64,000 nucleotides of DNA from Paenibacillus massiliensis subsp. panacisoli DSM 21345. GTDB taxonomy: Bacteria > Bacillota > Bacilli > Paenibacillales > Paenibacillaceae. The notes under the pieces are model-generated. The model saw only the letters and a program-made list of their open reading frames with translations, searched no databases and had not been told where the DNA came from. Made by a program: the position numbers and the translations under genes. This document shows positions 34,721 through 42,313 of the stretch, one piece after another. The stretch is from positions 182,670 through 246,669 of the forward strand of contig NZ_KE384535.1 of assembly GCF_000426545.1 (NCBI RefSeq), read 5' to 3'. The stretch's first letter is position 1. Every line of letters starts with the position of its first letter.

Positions 34721-35035
34721 ATGAACTGGTTCTTTCTCATTCTCGCAGGTATATTCGAAATGTTGGGTGTACTGATGATAAATAAGCTTCATCGGGACCG
34801 TAATGCTCTTTCGTTAATTTTGTTAGTGGCAGGCTTCGGACTGAGCTTCTTGTTCCTGACTCTGGCTATGGACACGCTGCCTATGGGGATCGCCTATGCG
34901 GTATGGACGGGAATTGGAGCCGCTGGCGGTGCGGTTTTGGGCATGATCTTCTATGGCGAGCCGCGAAACATCCTAAGAATTCTATGTATAGTGATGGTAC
35001 TTGGTTCGGCTGTGGGGCTAAAGTGGGTGAGCTAG
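34721..35035 (+). CDS. SMR-family guanidinium exporter subunit 2
   Basis: 104 residues, four membrane helices. FFLILAGIFEMLGVLMINKLH carries the membrane glutamate, and AMDTLPMGIAYAVWTGIGAAGGAVLGMIFYGEP is the helix 3-loop region of SMR proteins. It follows its partner by 2 bp, so the two subunits are made together. The partner has a short Lys-rich C-terminal tail and this one does not, which fits a dual-topology heterodimer. Controlled by the guanidine riboswitch at 34175-34270. Confidence 0.9.
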   Translation: MNWFFLILAGIFEMLGVLMINKLHRDRNALSLILLVAGFGLSFLFLTLAMDTLPMGIAYAVWTGIGAAGGAVLGMIFYGEPRNILRILCIVMVLGSAVGLKWVS

Positions 35036-35123
35036 CTTGAATAGGTGCAGGTGCTTGTAAAATAAATTTACTTGTCCCCTTGACCAGTAACTGAAGTAGC
35101 TTACCCAGATCAATGTGAGAATA

Positions 35124-35170
35124 GAGCCACTGTAAATGGGTAGCCCTGTCGACGACGGCTAAGCTTGTTG
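35124..35170. repeat. Dispersed repeat element, copy A (truncated)
   Basis: About 47 bp starting GAGCCACTG and containing AGCCCTGTCGAC and TAAGCTTG agrees at about 38 of 47 positions with the start of the element at 41909. The right arm of the longer hairpin is missing here. It lies in the gap between the SMR pair and the Q-rich gene. Confidence 0.55.
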
Positions 35171-35221
35171 TGCTGCTTATGAACATACGCAGCTGATGAC
35201 AGCAAGCAGATGACAACAGAG

Positions 35222-35257
35222 GAAAAAGGAGGAGAAAGCAGATCGCTTTCCTCTCCC
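35222..35257 (-). terminator. Terminator for the glutamine-rich gene (minus strand)
   Basis: On the minus strand GGAGAGGAAAGC and GCTTTCTCCTCC form a stem followed by TTTTT. It lies about 50 bp after the stop of the gene at 35305-35691. Confidence 0.7.
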
Positions 35258-35266
35258 ATTTCAGCT

Positions 35267-35288
35267 TAGTGATACCTCGGTATCACTA
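35267..35288. repeat. Perfect palindrome near the end of the glutamine-rich gene
   Basis: TAGTGATACC and GGTATCACTA are exact 10-bp arms with a two-base centre. It is 16 bp after the stop of the minus-strand gene. It may be part of a double terminator or a protein-binding site. Confidence 0.5.
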
Positions 35289-35304
35289 GTGCAAATACAG
35301 TCTA

Positions 35305-35691
35305 TTAATGGCGTCCCATATAGGAGGAGCCCATTCCACTGTTATTGTTGGAATAGCTGTGCAGGCCACTGTTCATGCCTTGGTTATTTTGAATGGCTGC
35401 ATATTGATGCTGCTGATTGGAATAAGCTTGAGCTTGGGATACCGAGTTGGACAGCTGCTGAGCGAGCGAGGAGATTTGTTGCAATTGTTGAATCGCAACC
35501 TGATGTCCTTGAAGCGCATGTTGAATCGTCTGGGCAGCCTGCTGCTCACGTTGTGCGAGCTGCTCCAACTGGGCAGCATTGCTTTGCTCCTGACGCAGCA
35601 ATTGCTCATATTGCATAGAAGCTTGTTGTGTCTGTTGTGTCAACTGCTGTACGAGCTGTGAAATTTGTTGGGATGACATGTTCGAATTCAT
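35305..35691 (-). CDS. Glutamine-rich coiled-coil protein, Bacillales-type hypothetical
   Basis: 128 residues with very high Gln content (about one in four) over residues 8-95, in a pattern of hydrophobic positions compatible with a coiled coil, then an Asn/Ser/Gly/Met-rich tail ending in YMGRH. No signal peptide, membrane segment or enzyme motif. The start is supported by GGAGG 6 nt upstream, and a terminator follows. The composition recalls small spore-associated proteins of Bacillales, but that is only a guess. Confidence 0.7.
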   Translation of the reverse strand: MNSNMSSQQISQLVQQLTQQTQQASMQYEQLLRQEQSNAAQLEQLAQREQQAAQTIQHALQGHQVAIQQLQQISSLAQQLSNSVSQAQAYSNQQHQYAAIQNNQGMNSGLHSYSNNNSGMGSSYMGRH

Positions 35692-35800
35692 GACTTACCT
35701 CCGTTGTATATGTGTATTGGGTTACCGGACCTAGTATGGCTTTATCAGGAAATGAATTATGCATGTTCAACGTAAATTCTCATGTACCACGGGAATAAGC

Positions 35801-35858
35801 AAAAAGCTCCGCTACGCCAGCGCCTCTCATGTGAAGAGAGACGGGCATAATGGAGCTT
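35801..35858 (-). terminator. Terminator for the small gene at 35921 (minus strand)
   Basis: On the minus strand AAGCTCC and GGAGCTT are outer arms with CTCT...AGAG inside and TTTTTGC after. The gene ending at 35921 is about 60 bp upstream. Confidence 0.65.
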
Positions 35859-35920
35859 ATATACACAAAGTTCAAGCATAAGCGCATAAAAATCAATTCA
35901 TGATTCGCGCTAGTCTTGCC

Positions 35921-36145
35921 TTAGGAGGCGCAGCCTTCACAGGCTACATAATTATCTCCCACTTGCTTGCTGATCGCAGTAAGATTCCCCAGTCGAATAT
36001 CGCTTTCGTCTGTGAATTCCAGATCGGCAATGCGCGGAAGGATGAGCTCAGCAGCCTCTTCCTTGCTGGTCGCCATTTGGCTGAATTCAGAAGCCTCTCC
36101 AGTCGAGATGACCTCGTAAGTAAATGTATATCTTAATGTCTCCAT
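35921..36145 (-). CDS. Small uncharacterised protein with C-terminal Cys pair
   Basis: About 74 residues: METLRYTFTYEVISTGEASEF at the N-terminus and ...GDNYVACEGCAS at the end, where the two cysteines form C-x-x-C. It is acidic and has no membrane segment. The family is unknown to me. The start at the ATG (36145) has GGAG 13 nt upstream; a GTG start at 36157 is too close to that site. A terminator follows. It lies divergent from flavohaemoglobin gene, so the two promoters share about 200 bp. Confidence 0.6.
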   Translation of the reverse strand: METLRYTFTYEVISTGEASEFSQMATSKEEAAELILPRIADLEFTDESDIRLGNLTAISKQVGDNYVACEGCAS

Positions 36146-36247
36146 CGTGTATAACACACTCCTTTCCGAATCCTATCATAGCATCTCTATCACTTGCTTC
36201 CAAGAGCGAAGAATAAGAATGGGTGCTGAGGCACTACAATCTATCAG

Positions 36248-36263
36248 TGTGACAAATGTCACA
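36248..36263 (+). promoter_or_regulatory. Distal Fnr/Crp-type box of hmp
   Basis: TGTGA-CAAATG-TCACA is a perfect TGTGA-N6-TCACA palindrome. Its centre is 32 bp upstream of the second box, that is near -73.5 relative to the predicted hmp start site. Confidence 0.7.
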
Positions 36264-36279
36264 TTATAGACTATTTTAG

Positions 36280-36322
36280 AGTGATCTCGATCACAAAACA
36301 GGCGTCTAGGCTTTTCTATACT
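36280..36322 (+). promoter_or_regulatory. hmp promoter with Fnr-type box at -41.5
   Basis: AGTGA-TCTCGA-TCACA (36280-36295) matches the Fnr/Crp consensus at nine of ten positions. TATACT (36317-36322) is a good -10, giving a start near 36329 and placing the box centre (36287.5) at -41.5, the classical activator position for Fnr. No clear -35 is needed. This suggests anaerobic or nitric-oxide-linked induction. Confidence 0.65.
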
Positions 36323-36355
36323 TGGTTACAACTAAGAGCGAAAGGATGCGAAAGG

Positions 36356-37573
36356 ATGCTAACTCAGCAAACGATTGCTACGATTAAATCTACTGTTCCT
36401 GTCATGGAGGTCTACGGTACACAGATTACTTCTACCTTCTACAAGCGCATGTTCGCGGCTCATCCCGAGCTGCTGAATATTTTCAATCACGCCAACCAAA
36501 AGCAGGGGCGTCAGCAAGCAGCTTTGGCTAATGCAGTCTATGCTGCGGCCAAGCATATCGATCAATTGGAGGCCATCCTGCCTGTTGTACGACAAATTGC
36601 CCACAAGCATCGGAGTCTGGGCATTTTGCCCGAGCATTATCCTATTGTAGGCGAGCATTTGCTCGCGGCTATTGCTGAAGTACTCGGCGTACAGGCAACA
36701 GAGGAAATCCTGCAGGCTTGGGCAGAGGCTTATGGTGTAATTGCCAATGTCTTCATTAGTGTGGAGGCTGAACTATATCAAGAAGCTGAAGCGCAGAAGG
36801 GAGGCTGGTCCGGATTCCGGCCCTTCCGTGTGGAGCGCAAAGTCCGGGAAAGTGAAGTGATTACATCCTTCTATCTGATACCTGCGGATGGCGGTGCATT
36901 ACCAAGCTTTCAGCCAGGGCAATATATCAGCGTCAAGATGAACATCCCAGATGATACGTATACCCATATTCGCCAATACAGCCTGTCCGATGCACCCGGA
37001 AGACCTTATTACAGAATATCGGTGAAGAGGGAGGATGGATACGCTGAGCGCCCGGCCGGAAAAATATCGACGTATCTGCATGAGCAGGTAGCTGAAGGTG
37101 ATGTACTGGAGCTATCAGCGCCAGCTGGGGAGTTCGTATTGGATGAGCAGGACAGTCGACCTGTAGTCTTGATTAGTGGAGGAGTGGGGCTGACTCCGAT
37201 GATGAGTATGCTAAATACGTTGTCTGAAAGATCTCCATCGCGAGCAGTAACCTTCATCCATGCAGCCAAGAATAGTCAATATCATGCCATGCGCGAGGCT
37301 GTTGAGGAGCTGACACTTGCCCATGCAAATTATCAGGCACACTGGGTATATTCTGCTCCATCGGAGGAGGATCGCTCGGCTAGTCGATATTACAAAGAAG
37401 GCTATATCGATCTGGATTGGCTGCGAGGTGTTATACCGGATCGAGAGGCGGCTTTCTATTTCTGCGGCCCAGTCCCGTTCATGAAGACGGTGTATCAGGC
37501 ATTGCGGGCATGTGGGGTGCCTGAGCAGGATATTCACTTTGAATTCTTCGGTCCTGCTGCGGATCTGCACTAA
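36356..37573 (+). CDS. hmp: Flavohaemoglobin, nitric oxide dioxygenase
   Basis: 405 residues: an N-terminal globin domain (residues 1-140) with KRMFAAHPELLNIFNHANQKQG (distal region) and the proximal His in AHKHRSLGILPEHYPIVGEHLLAAI, then a ferredoxin-NADP-reductase-like FAD/NAD(P)H domain with RQYSLSDAP for FAD, LISGGVGLTPMMSML for NAD and a C-terminal YFCGPVPFMKTVY. It oxidises NO to nitrate with O2 and NADH. The start follows AAAGG about 10 nt upstream; an ATG at 36281 lies inside the promoter. Two Fnr-type boxes precede it. Confidence 0.95.
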   Translation: MLTQQTIATIKSTVPVMEVYGTQITSTFYKRMFAAHPELLNIFNHANQKQGRQQAALANAVYAAAKHIDQLEAILPVVRQIAHKHRSLGILPEHYPIVGEHLLAAIAEVLGVQATEEILQAWAEAYGVIANVFISVEAELYQEAEAQKGGWSGFRPFRVERKVRESEVITSFYLIPADGGALPSFQPGQYISVKMNIPDDTYTHIRQYSLSDAPGRPYYRISVKREDGYAERPAGKISTYLHEQVAEGDVLELSAPAGEFVLDEQDSRPVVLISGGVGLTPMMSMLNTLSERSPSRAVTFIHAAKNSQYHAMREAVEELTLAHANYQAHWVYSAPSEEDRSASRYYKEGYIDLDWLRGVIPDREAAFYFCGPVPFMKTVYQALRACGVPEQDIHFEFFGPAADLH

Positions 37574-37688
37574 CCATCATCTGAGGGTGCGAACACCCGT
37601 ATTTAAGATTTTTCAGCTGTCAGATATAGTTGCTTATTACACTTGCCATCATGCATCTTCTTATTACGATATTCCAATAAGCTTGACA

Positions 37689-37743
37689 GAGGGTCCCACG
37701 AGCCGCTTATTGGTTGGTGGGACCTCGTTTTTTAACAACGAAT
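37689..37743 (+). terminator. Intrinsic terminator after hmp
   Basis: GAGGGTCCCAC (37689-37699) and GTGGGACCTC (37727-37736) pair, then GTTTTTT. The sequence resembles a T-box antiterminator in part, but no downstream gene on this strand follows. Confidence 0.75.
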
Positions 37744-37771
37744 ACGGCACCTCTATCATTTTCCATATTCC

Positions 37772-38341
37772 TTATGAATAGCGCTGCAAGAAAGAACTCA
37801 CCAATCGGGGATTGGTCATCTGAGCTGCAGATTGATTTTCCAATTCCTCAGCCTGGTCATCATCCGTCATCGACATGAAAAAGATAATATCTTCTTTGGA
37901 TTGTCCATATTGTGTTAGAAGTGCATCATCCGTCTCTCGAACTACCTTAGCTATGATTTTGACCATTTCATCTCTGTAGTCCGATACATTCTCGGTGGCA
38001 TACAAGAATCTGCTGATATGATTGAAATGTGTTGCTTCACCATATTGGTATTCACTGATTCCCCATCTGTAATAGTTCTCATCCTCCTCGCAATCGCAAA
38101 GGTCTTGAGCCCTCATGTTCGCTAGGTGTCTGGCAAGCGATTCCTCCGTATTCACAGCCAGGAACAAGGTGACAAAATCACTGTCTGTCCCGAATGCACA
38201 GGCGTAGACCTTCTCACCCTTCACTTCCTCCAGCGTATTTTTGAGATCATCCAAGAATCCTGCTCTAAATCTATCCTCAAATTCGGTTAAAAAATCACTC
38301 ATACGCTTCGCAACACCTTTCTTATAGCTGAGTTGGCTCAT
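37772..38341 (-). CDS. DUF4303 family protein
   Basis: 189 residues. The signature VYACAFGTDSDFVTLFLAVNTEESL and YYRWGISEYQYGEATHF near the middle fit DUF4303, a family of cytoplasmic proteins often found beside SMI1/KNR4-type immunity proteins; no such partner is seen here. The N-terminus overlaps the upstream AraC gene by 20 bp; GAAGGAG is 4 nt before this ATG. An internal start at 38302 is a second option. Function unknown. Confidence 0.72.
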   Translation of the reverse strand: MSQLSYKKGVAKRMSDFLTEFEDRFRAGFLDDLKNTLEEVKGEKVYACAFGTDSDFVTLFLAVNTEESLARHLANMRAQDLCDCEEDENYYRWGISEYQYGEATHFNHISRFLYATENVSDYRDEMVKIIAKVVRETDDALLTQYGQSKEDIIFFMSMTDDDQAEELENQSAAQMTNPRLVSSFLQRYS

Positions 38342-39236
38342 ATTGCTCCTTCAATCGCTTCATATCCGAAATAGGTGGTGCTCCGAACATGCGGGCGTAC
38401 TCACGGCTGAATTGTGAGGGGCTTTCGTAGCCTACTCGAAATGCGACATCCGCTGCACCTGCCGATTCGGACATGAGCAGACGGCGCGCCTCCTGAAGTC
38501 GCAGCTCCTTGATAAATTGAAGGGGACTCATGGCGGTTACTTCTTTGAAATTACGATGGAACGTAGATACACTCATGTTGGCAATTTGCGCAAGCTCGTC
38601 TACCCGCAGTGGCTCATCATAGTGCTGGGTAATTTGCTCGATTGCATTTCTGATGCGATAGGTACTGCTTCCTTCCAGAGCAATCTGGGCAAGACGGGCA
38701 CCATGCGGTCCCTGTAGCAGCCGATACAGAATTTCTCTCGTGATCATGGGGGCCAGGAACGGGATATCCTTGGGGCTATTCAGCAACCGGGCGAGTCTCA
38801 GCGTGGCATCCAGCAATTCAGCTTCAATCTTTCCTACAAATAAAGCCCGCTTCGATTCTTCCTTGGAGCTTAGCTGAATATCCGCTTCCGTCAACGTGTC
38901 CATAATCTGATGATGCGTAAATTCCAGCTTGAAGCTTAAGTAGGGAGCATCGGGCGAGGCGTTGATAACTTGTCCCACGACAGGCAGATTCAGCGATGCA
39001 ATCAGATAATCCGCAGGATTATACACAAATCGCTCCTGTGCCAGCAAGACCTGCTTCGAGCCATTGGCAATGACACAGAAGCATGGCTTATACACACCGT
39101 AATCCGGCTCCGTCATGGAGGAATAACGGACGAAGTACAAGGAGGGAACGGCTGTCTCCTGACTACCTTCCCTATGACAATAGCGCTCCATCAGCTCGGC
39201 GAGCTCAGCTTGCTGCTGATGCATTTCATTCGTCAT
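38322..39236 (-). CDS. AraC-family regulator (AraC_N type), paralogue
   Basis: 304 residues with the same plan as the regulator at 33159: an AraC_N domain (PCFCVIANGSKQVLLAQERFVYNPADYLIASLNLPVVGQV) and a C-terminal helix-turn-helix with LRVDELAQIANMSVSTFHRNFKEVTAMSPLQFIKELRLQEARRLL and VGYESPSQFSREYARMFGAPP. AGGAGG lies 7 nt before the ATG. It is divergent from an aldo-keto reductase gene, the probable target, and its end overlaps the DUF4303 gene. Confidence 0.9.
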   Translation of the reverse strand: MTNEMHQQQAELAELMERYCHREGSQETAVPSLYFVRYSSMTEPDYGVYKPCFCVIANGSKQVLLAQERFVYNPADYLIASLNLPVVGQVINASPDAPYLSFKLEFTHHQIMDTLTEADIQLSSKEESKRALFVGKIEAELLDATLRLARLLNSPKDIPFLAPMITREILYRLLQGPHGARLAQIALEGSSTYRIRNAIEQITQHYDEPLRVDELAQIANMSVSTFHRNFKEVTAMSPLQFIKELRLQEARRLLMSESAGAADVAFRVGYESPSQFSREYARMFGAPPISDMKRLKEQYEPTQL

Positions 39237-39452
39237 GATGACCTCCTGTGATCGTTAATCAGCTCTATTATAATCGAATCGGGGACGCTATATGAATAGT
39301 TGTGAGAGGATTAGGCAAGGAATTAATACAATCAAGATAACAGTCTTCTCATAAAATTCGGCATAATAAGATCATAGCAGTGAGCAATTGTTAGATGTTG
39401 AAGAGCAGTAATTATATTTTTGACTACAATGATACAAGGGAGTGTGCATGTA

Positions 39453-40442
39453 ATGGAATACGTAAAGCTTGGTAATACAGGTCTGGATGTCTCTCGGATT
39501 TGCTTGGGATGTATGGGCTTTGGCGACCCTTCACGCTGGATTCACCCATGGGTGCTGGATGAGGAGCATAGTCGTCCTGTCATTAAAAAAGCATTGGACA
39601 TGGGCATTAACTTTTTCGATACTGCGAATGTCTACTCCCTAGGAGCTAGTGAAGAGGTGCTGGGCCGTGCCCTCAAGGATTATGGCCAACGGGATGAGCT
39701 CGTCATCGCTACGAAGGTGCATGGACGGATGCATGAAGGACCTAACGGCGGAGGTCTCTCCCGCAAAGCAATCATGAGTGAGATCGACAAAAGCTTGAAG
39801 CGTCTGGGGACGGATTACGTGGATTTGTATCAAGTTCATCGTTGGGATTACACCACTCCTATTGAAGAGACGATGGAGGCGTTACATGATCTCGTCAAAG
39901 CTGGAAAAGTCCGCTACATCGGAGCATCTGCTATGTATGCATGGCAATTCCAGAAGGCCCTGTACGTTGCTGAGCGTCATGGCTGGACAAGATTCGTCTC
40001 CATGCAGAATCACCTCAACCTGTTGTACAGAGAAGAGGAGAGAGAGATGCTTCCACTCTGTAGAGAGGAGAAGATTGGTGTGATCCCTTACAGTCCACTG
40101 GCGTCTGGCAGATTGACCCGCGACTGGGAAGTTACAACGCATCGGTCCGAGACTGACCAGATTCAGAAATCCAAATACGACGCGACTGCTGATACGGATC
40201 GCGTCATTGTGGAGCGTGTAGCGGAGATTGCGGAGAAGCACGGTGTACCGCGTTCACATATTGCTCTGGCCTGGCTGCTGCAAAAACAACCTGTCTCAGC
40301 CCCAATCGTCGGTGCTACAAAAGATTCTCATCTGGAGGATTCCGTAGCTGCACTTGATGTAACACTGACACCGGAAGAAGTCACCTATCTGGAAGAGCCG
40401 TATGTACCGCACCCGGTGGTGGGAGCTATCGCCCCTAAATAA
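39453..40442 (+). CDS. Aldo/keto reductase
   Basis: 329 residues, NADPH-dependent TIM-barrel reductase. LGNTGLDVSRICLGCMGFG at the start, FFDTANVYSLGASEEVLGRAL with the catalytic Asp and Tyr (DTA..Y), the Lys in LVIATKVHG, and the His in LYQVHRWDYTTPIEETMEAL make the tetrad complete. The C-terminal PIVGATKDSHLEDSVAALDVTLTPEE matches the AKR11/YghZ-like group. The start at 39453 has a weak GGGAG site; an ATG at 39420 is in frame upstream. A strong terminator follows. Confidence 0.9.
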   Translation: MEYVKLGNTGLDVSRICLGCMGFGDPSRWIHPWVLDEEHSRPVIKKALDMGINFFDTANVYSLGASEEVLGRALKDYGQRDELVIATKVHGRMHEGPNGGGLSRKAIMSEIDKSLKRLGTDYVDLYQVHRWDYTTPIEETMEALHDLVKAGKVRYIGASAMYAWQFQKALYVAERHGWTRFVSMQNHLNLLYREEEREMLPLCREEKIGVIPYSPLASGRLTRDWEVTTHRSETDQIQKSKYDATADTDRVIVERVAEIAEKHGVPRSHIALAWLLQKQPVSAPIVGATKDSHLEDSVAALDVTLTPEEVTYLEEPYVPHPVVGAIAPK

Positions 40443-40469
40443 AACGGATAGATGAACAGTCCAGCACTT

Positions 40470-40512
40470 GCGGACCTCAGAGCTGTAATAGCTTTGAGGT
40501 CCGCTGTTTTTG
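40470..40512 (+). terminator. Intrinsic terminator after the aldo/keto reductase gene
   Basis: GCGGACCTCA pairs with TGAGGTCCGC, with AGCT/AGCT inside, followed by TGTTTTTG. Confidence 0.85.
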
Positions 40513-40642
40513 TCTACATAGTTTTGGTCGTCTAGCCCTATGTTGTTTGTGTGAAGGCTAATTAATCATAAGGACTTGGATTGATCGTCAGGAACGCTTG
40601 TTCTATAATTGATAGAGCTAGACAGGATGGGGGCGTGGAAAT

Positions 40643-41272
40643 GTGAATATCGATATTCCTAAAATTCAGATTGAACAGCTTGAGCCTGCGGGATTGCAAG
40701 AGCTGGTGTCCAAAGCCGAATATCACAATCAGATCATTGAACATATCACCCTTGAGCATCAAGAGGCCATCAAGACCTCCTTCGACAAGGTGCTGTTCAG
40801 AGACGTGACCATTCGTGAATCTACTTTGGAGCACTTTGAGTTTACAGATGTAATTTTTGAAAACTGTGATTTCTCAAACGTAAATCTATCACATGCCTTC
40901 ATGCACCGTGCGTATTTTCGGAATTGTAAATGGATGGGGACGGATTTCGGCAGCAGCCGCTTGCAGCATGTTAGATTTGAGTCGTGCGTGGGCGATTACG
41001 GGTATCTTCGTTTCTCTACGTTGAAGCGAGTGATGTTCGATGAGACCTCACTCGTACATGCGAATCTGGCTGATCTGACCACGAAGGATATTGAACTCAG
41101 GCAATGTCATCTGAACCATGCAGTGCTGAGCGGGACCAAGCTGAACCAGATTGACCTTAGTGATTGCAGCTTTGATGAGTTAATGGTTGAGATTGAGGAT
41201 TTGAAGGGCTGTATCATTTCTCCATATCAGGCGTCTACTTTTGTGGGCCTGCTTGGTATGACAATTAAATAG
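40643..41272 (+). CDS. Pentapeptide-repeat protein (Qnr/McbG-like) 1
   Basis: 209 residues, mostly repeats of the form A/S/C-x-L/F-x-x that fold into a right-handed square helix mimicking DNA, for example FEFTDVIFENCDFSNVNLSHAFMHRAYF. The C-terminus CIISPYQASTFVGLLGMTIK is the usual Qnr/McbG-type tail. Such proteins can protect gyrase. Start is GTG with a G-rich site (GGATGGGGG) upstream; an ATG two bases earlier is out of frame. It precedes a second gene of the same family by 18 bp. Confidence 0.8.
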   Translation: MNIDIPKIQIEQLEPAGLQELVSKAEYHNQIIEHITLEHQEAIKTSFDKVLFRDVTIRESTLEHFEFTDVIFENCDFSNVNLSHAFMHRAYFRNCKWMGTDFGSSRLQHVRFESCVGDYGYLRFSTLKRVMFDETSLVHANLADLTTKDIELRQCHLNHAVLSGTKLNQIDLSDCSFDELMVEIEDLKGCIISPYQASTFVGLLGMTIK

Positions 41273-41290
41273 AAAAGGGAGTGGGCGCGA

Positions 41291-41896
41291 ATGTACCAGC
41301 ATGTGAATCAGGTCTATGATGCTGTGGATTTCAGCAGTCAGCAGCTAAGAGATGGGGAGTTAATCAGCTGTACCTTCAAGCGCTGTAATTTTGCTTCGGG
41401 ATCACTGGAGGAGATCGTGACAACCAACTGTCGCTTCGTCGAATGCAGCTTCCGTGGTGCGTCATTGAACGGCTCTATACATACTGAATCAGCCTTTGAG
41501 AATTGCAGCTTCATCGAAGCGAATCTATTCGTAAGCAAATTCGATAATTGCAAGATGACAGGCTCGGATTTCTCGGGTGCGAATGTAGATGGTATTACGA
41601 TTCTGCTCGGAGACTGGTCTTATACGAACTTAAGGTACGCACGGCTGACTAAGCAGGATTTACGAGGAGTACGTTTTGATGAAGCTGATCTATCCGCGAG
41701 CAATCTGGAAAAGGCCGATCTGAGAGACTGTGAGCTCACGAAGACTGTCCTGGCACAGGCCAACCTGCAGGGGGCGGATCTCAGAGGAGCTAATATGAGT
41801 GGGGTGGATTTCACGACATTCTCTGTTAAAGGTGTGCGAATGGATCGAGAGCAAGCCGCCCTGCTGGCTACGGCCCTTGGGGCCAAAATCGGTTGA
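41291..41896 (+). CDS. Pentapeptide-repeat protein 2
   Basis: 201 residues with many pentapeptide units, best seen in the C-terminal half as ADLSASNLEKADLRDCELTKTVLAQANLQGADLRGANMSGVDF, and in the middle as ANLFVSKFDNCKMTGSDFSGANVDGITI. The C-terminus has the ...REQAALLATALGAKIG tail seen in McbG-like proteins. AAGGGAG lies about 8 nt before the ATG. It forms a two-gene unit with the preceding paralogue; the DNA-mimic role is a family inference. Confidence 0.82.
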   Translation: MYQHVNQVYDAVDFSSQQLRDGELISCTFKRCNFASGSLEEIVTTNCRFVECSFRGASLNGSIHTESAFENCSFIEANLFVSKFDNCKMTGSDFSGANVDGITILLGDWSYTNLRYARLTKQDLRGVRFDEADLSASNLEKADLRDCELTKTVLAQANLQGADLRGANMSGVDFTTFSVKGVRMDREQAALLATALGAKIG

Positions 41897-41908
41897 TGCC
41901 ACTGGATT

Positions 41909-42036
41909 GAGCCGCTGCAAGCGGGGAGCCCTGTCGACTACTGTTAAGCTTGCTGTTCTTTTGAACGAAGTTGACAAATGGATGAACAGCAAGCTTAAAG
42001 GCGGCCACTTCGTTTCTCTAGGGCTTTCCCGCTTTC
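41909..42036. repeat. Dispersed hairpin element, copy B (complete)
   Basis: Two nested inverted repeats: outer arms AAGCGGGGAGCCCT (41919-41932) against AGGGCTTTCCCGCTT (42020-42034) with a small internal loop, and inner arms TAAGCTTGCTGTTC (41945-41958) against GAACAGCAAGCTTA (41984-41997), exact over 14 bp. The left half recurs at 35124-35170. It starts 13 bp after the second pentapeptide gene. Could be a MITE-like relic or a structured RNA element. Confidence 0.6.
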
Positions 42037-42156
42037 CGCTAATCACGTTCTCTGCAGATTTTTCAAACCAGAAATCGTATGCAGTCAAGGTAATAATCTG
42101 CTATCAAATTAATTAATTTGCTAAGTTGTAGTTTTGTCCAAACGGTAAAAGCCAAT

Positions 42157-42200
42157 AGAGCAGCGTTCTCTAATGAAGAATCGCTGCTCTATTTTTGTTT
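42157..42200 (+). terminator. Intrinsic terminator
   Basis: AGAGCAGCG (42157-42165) pairs with CGCTGCTCT (42182-42190), followed by ATTTTTGTTTTTT. It could end the pentapeptide-gene transcript. Confidence 0.85.
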
Positions 42201-42313
42201 TTTATAGATGATAGGATCATTCCGTTTAAACACGATTGGCACAATGCTCTGTGTGCGGAGCGTCCTCCCAAAGTGACTACGTACAATCTACCACATCGAC
42301 ATCCTGACGCTGC

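Noticed and set aside
37689..37743. T-box-like sequence (TGGGACC) after hmp
   Set aside because: No specifier loop and no downstream gene on the same strand; a plain terminator explains it.
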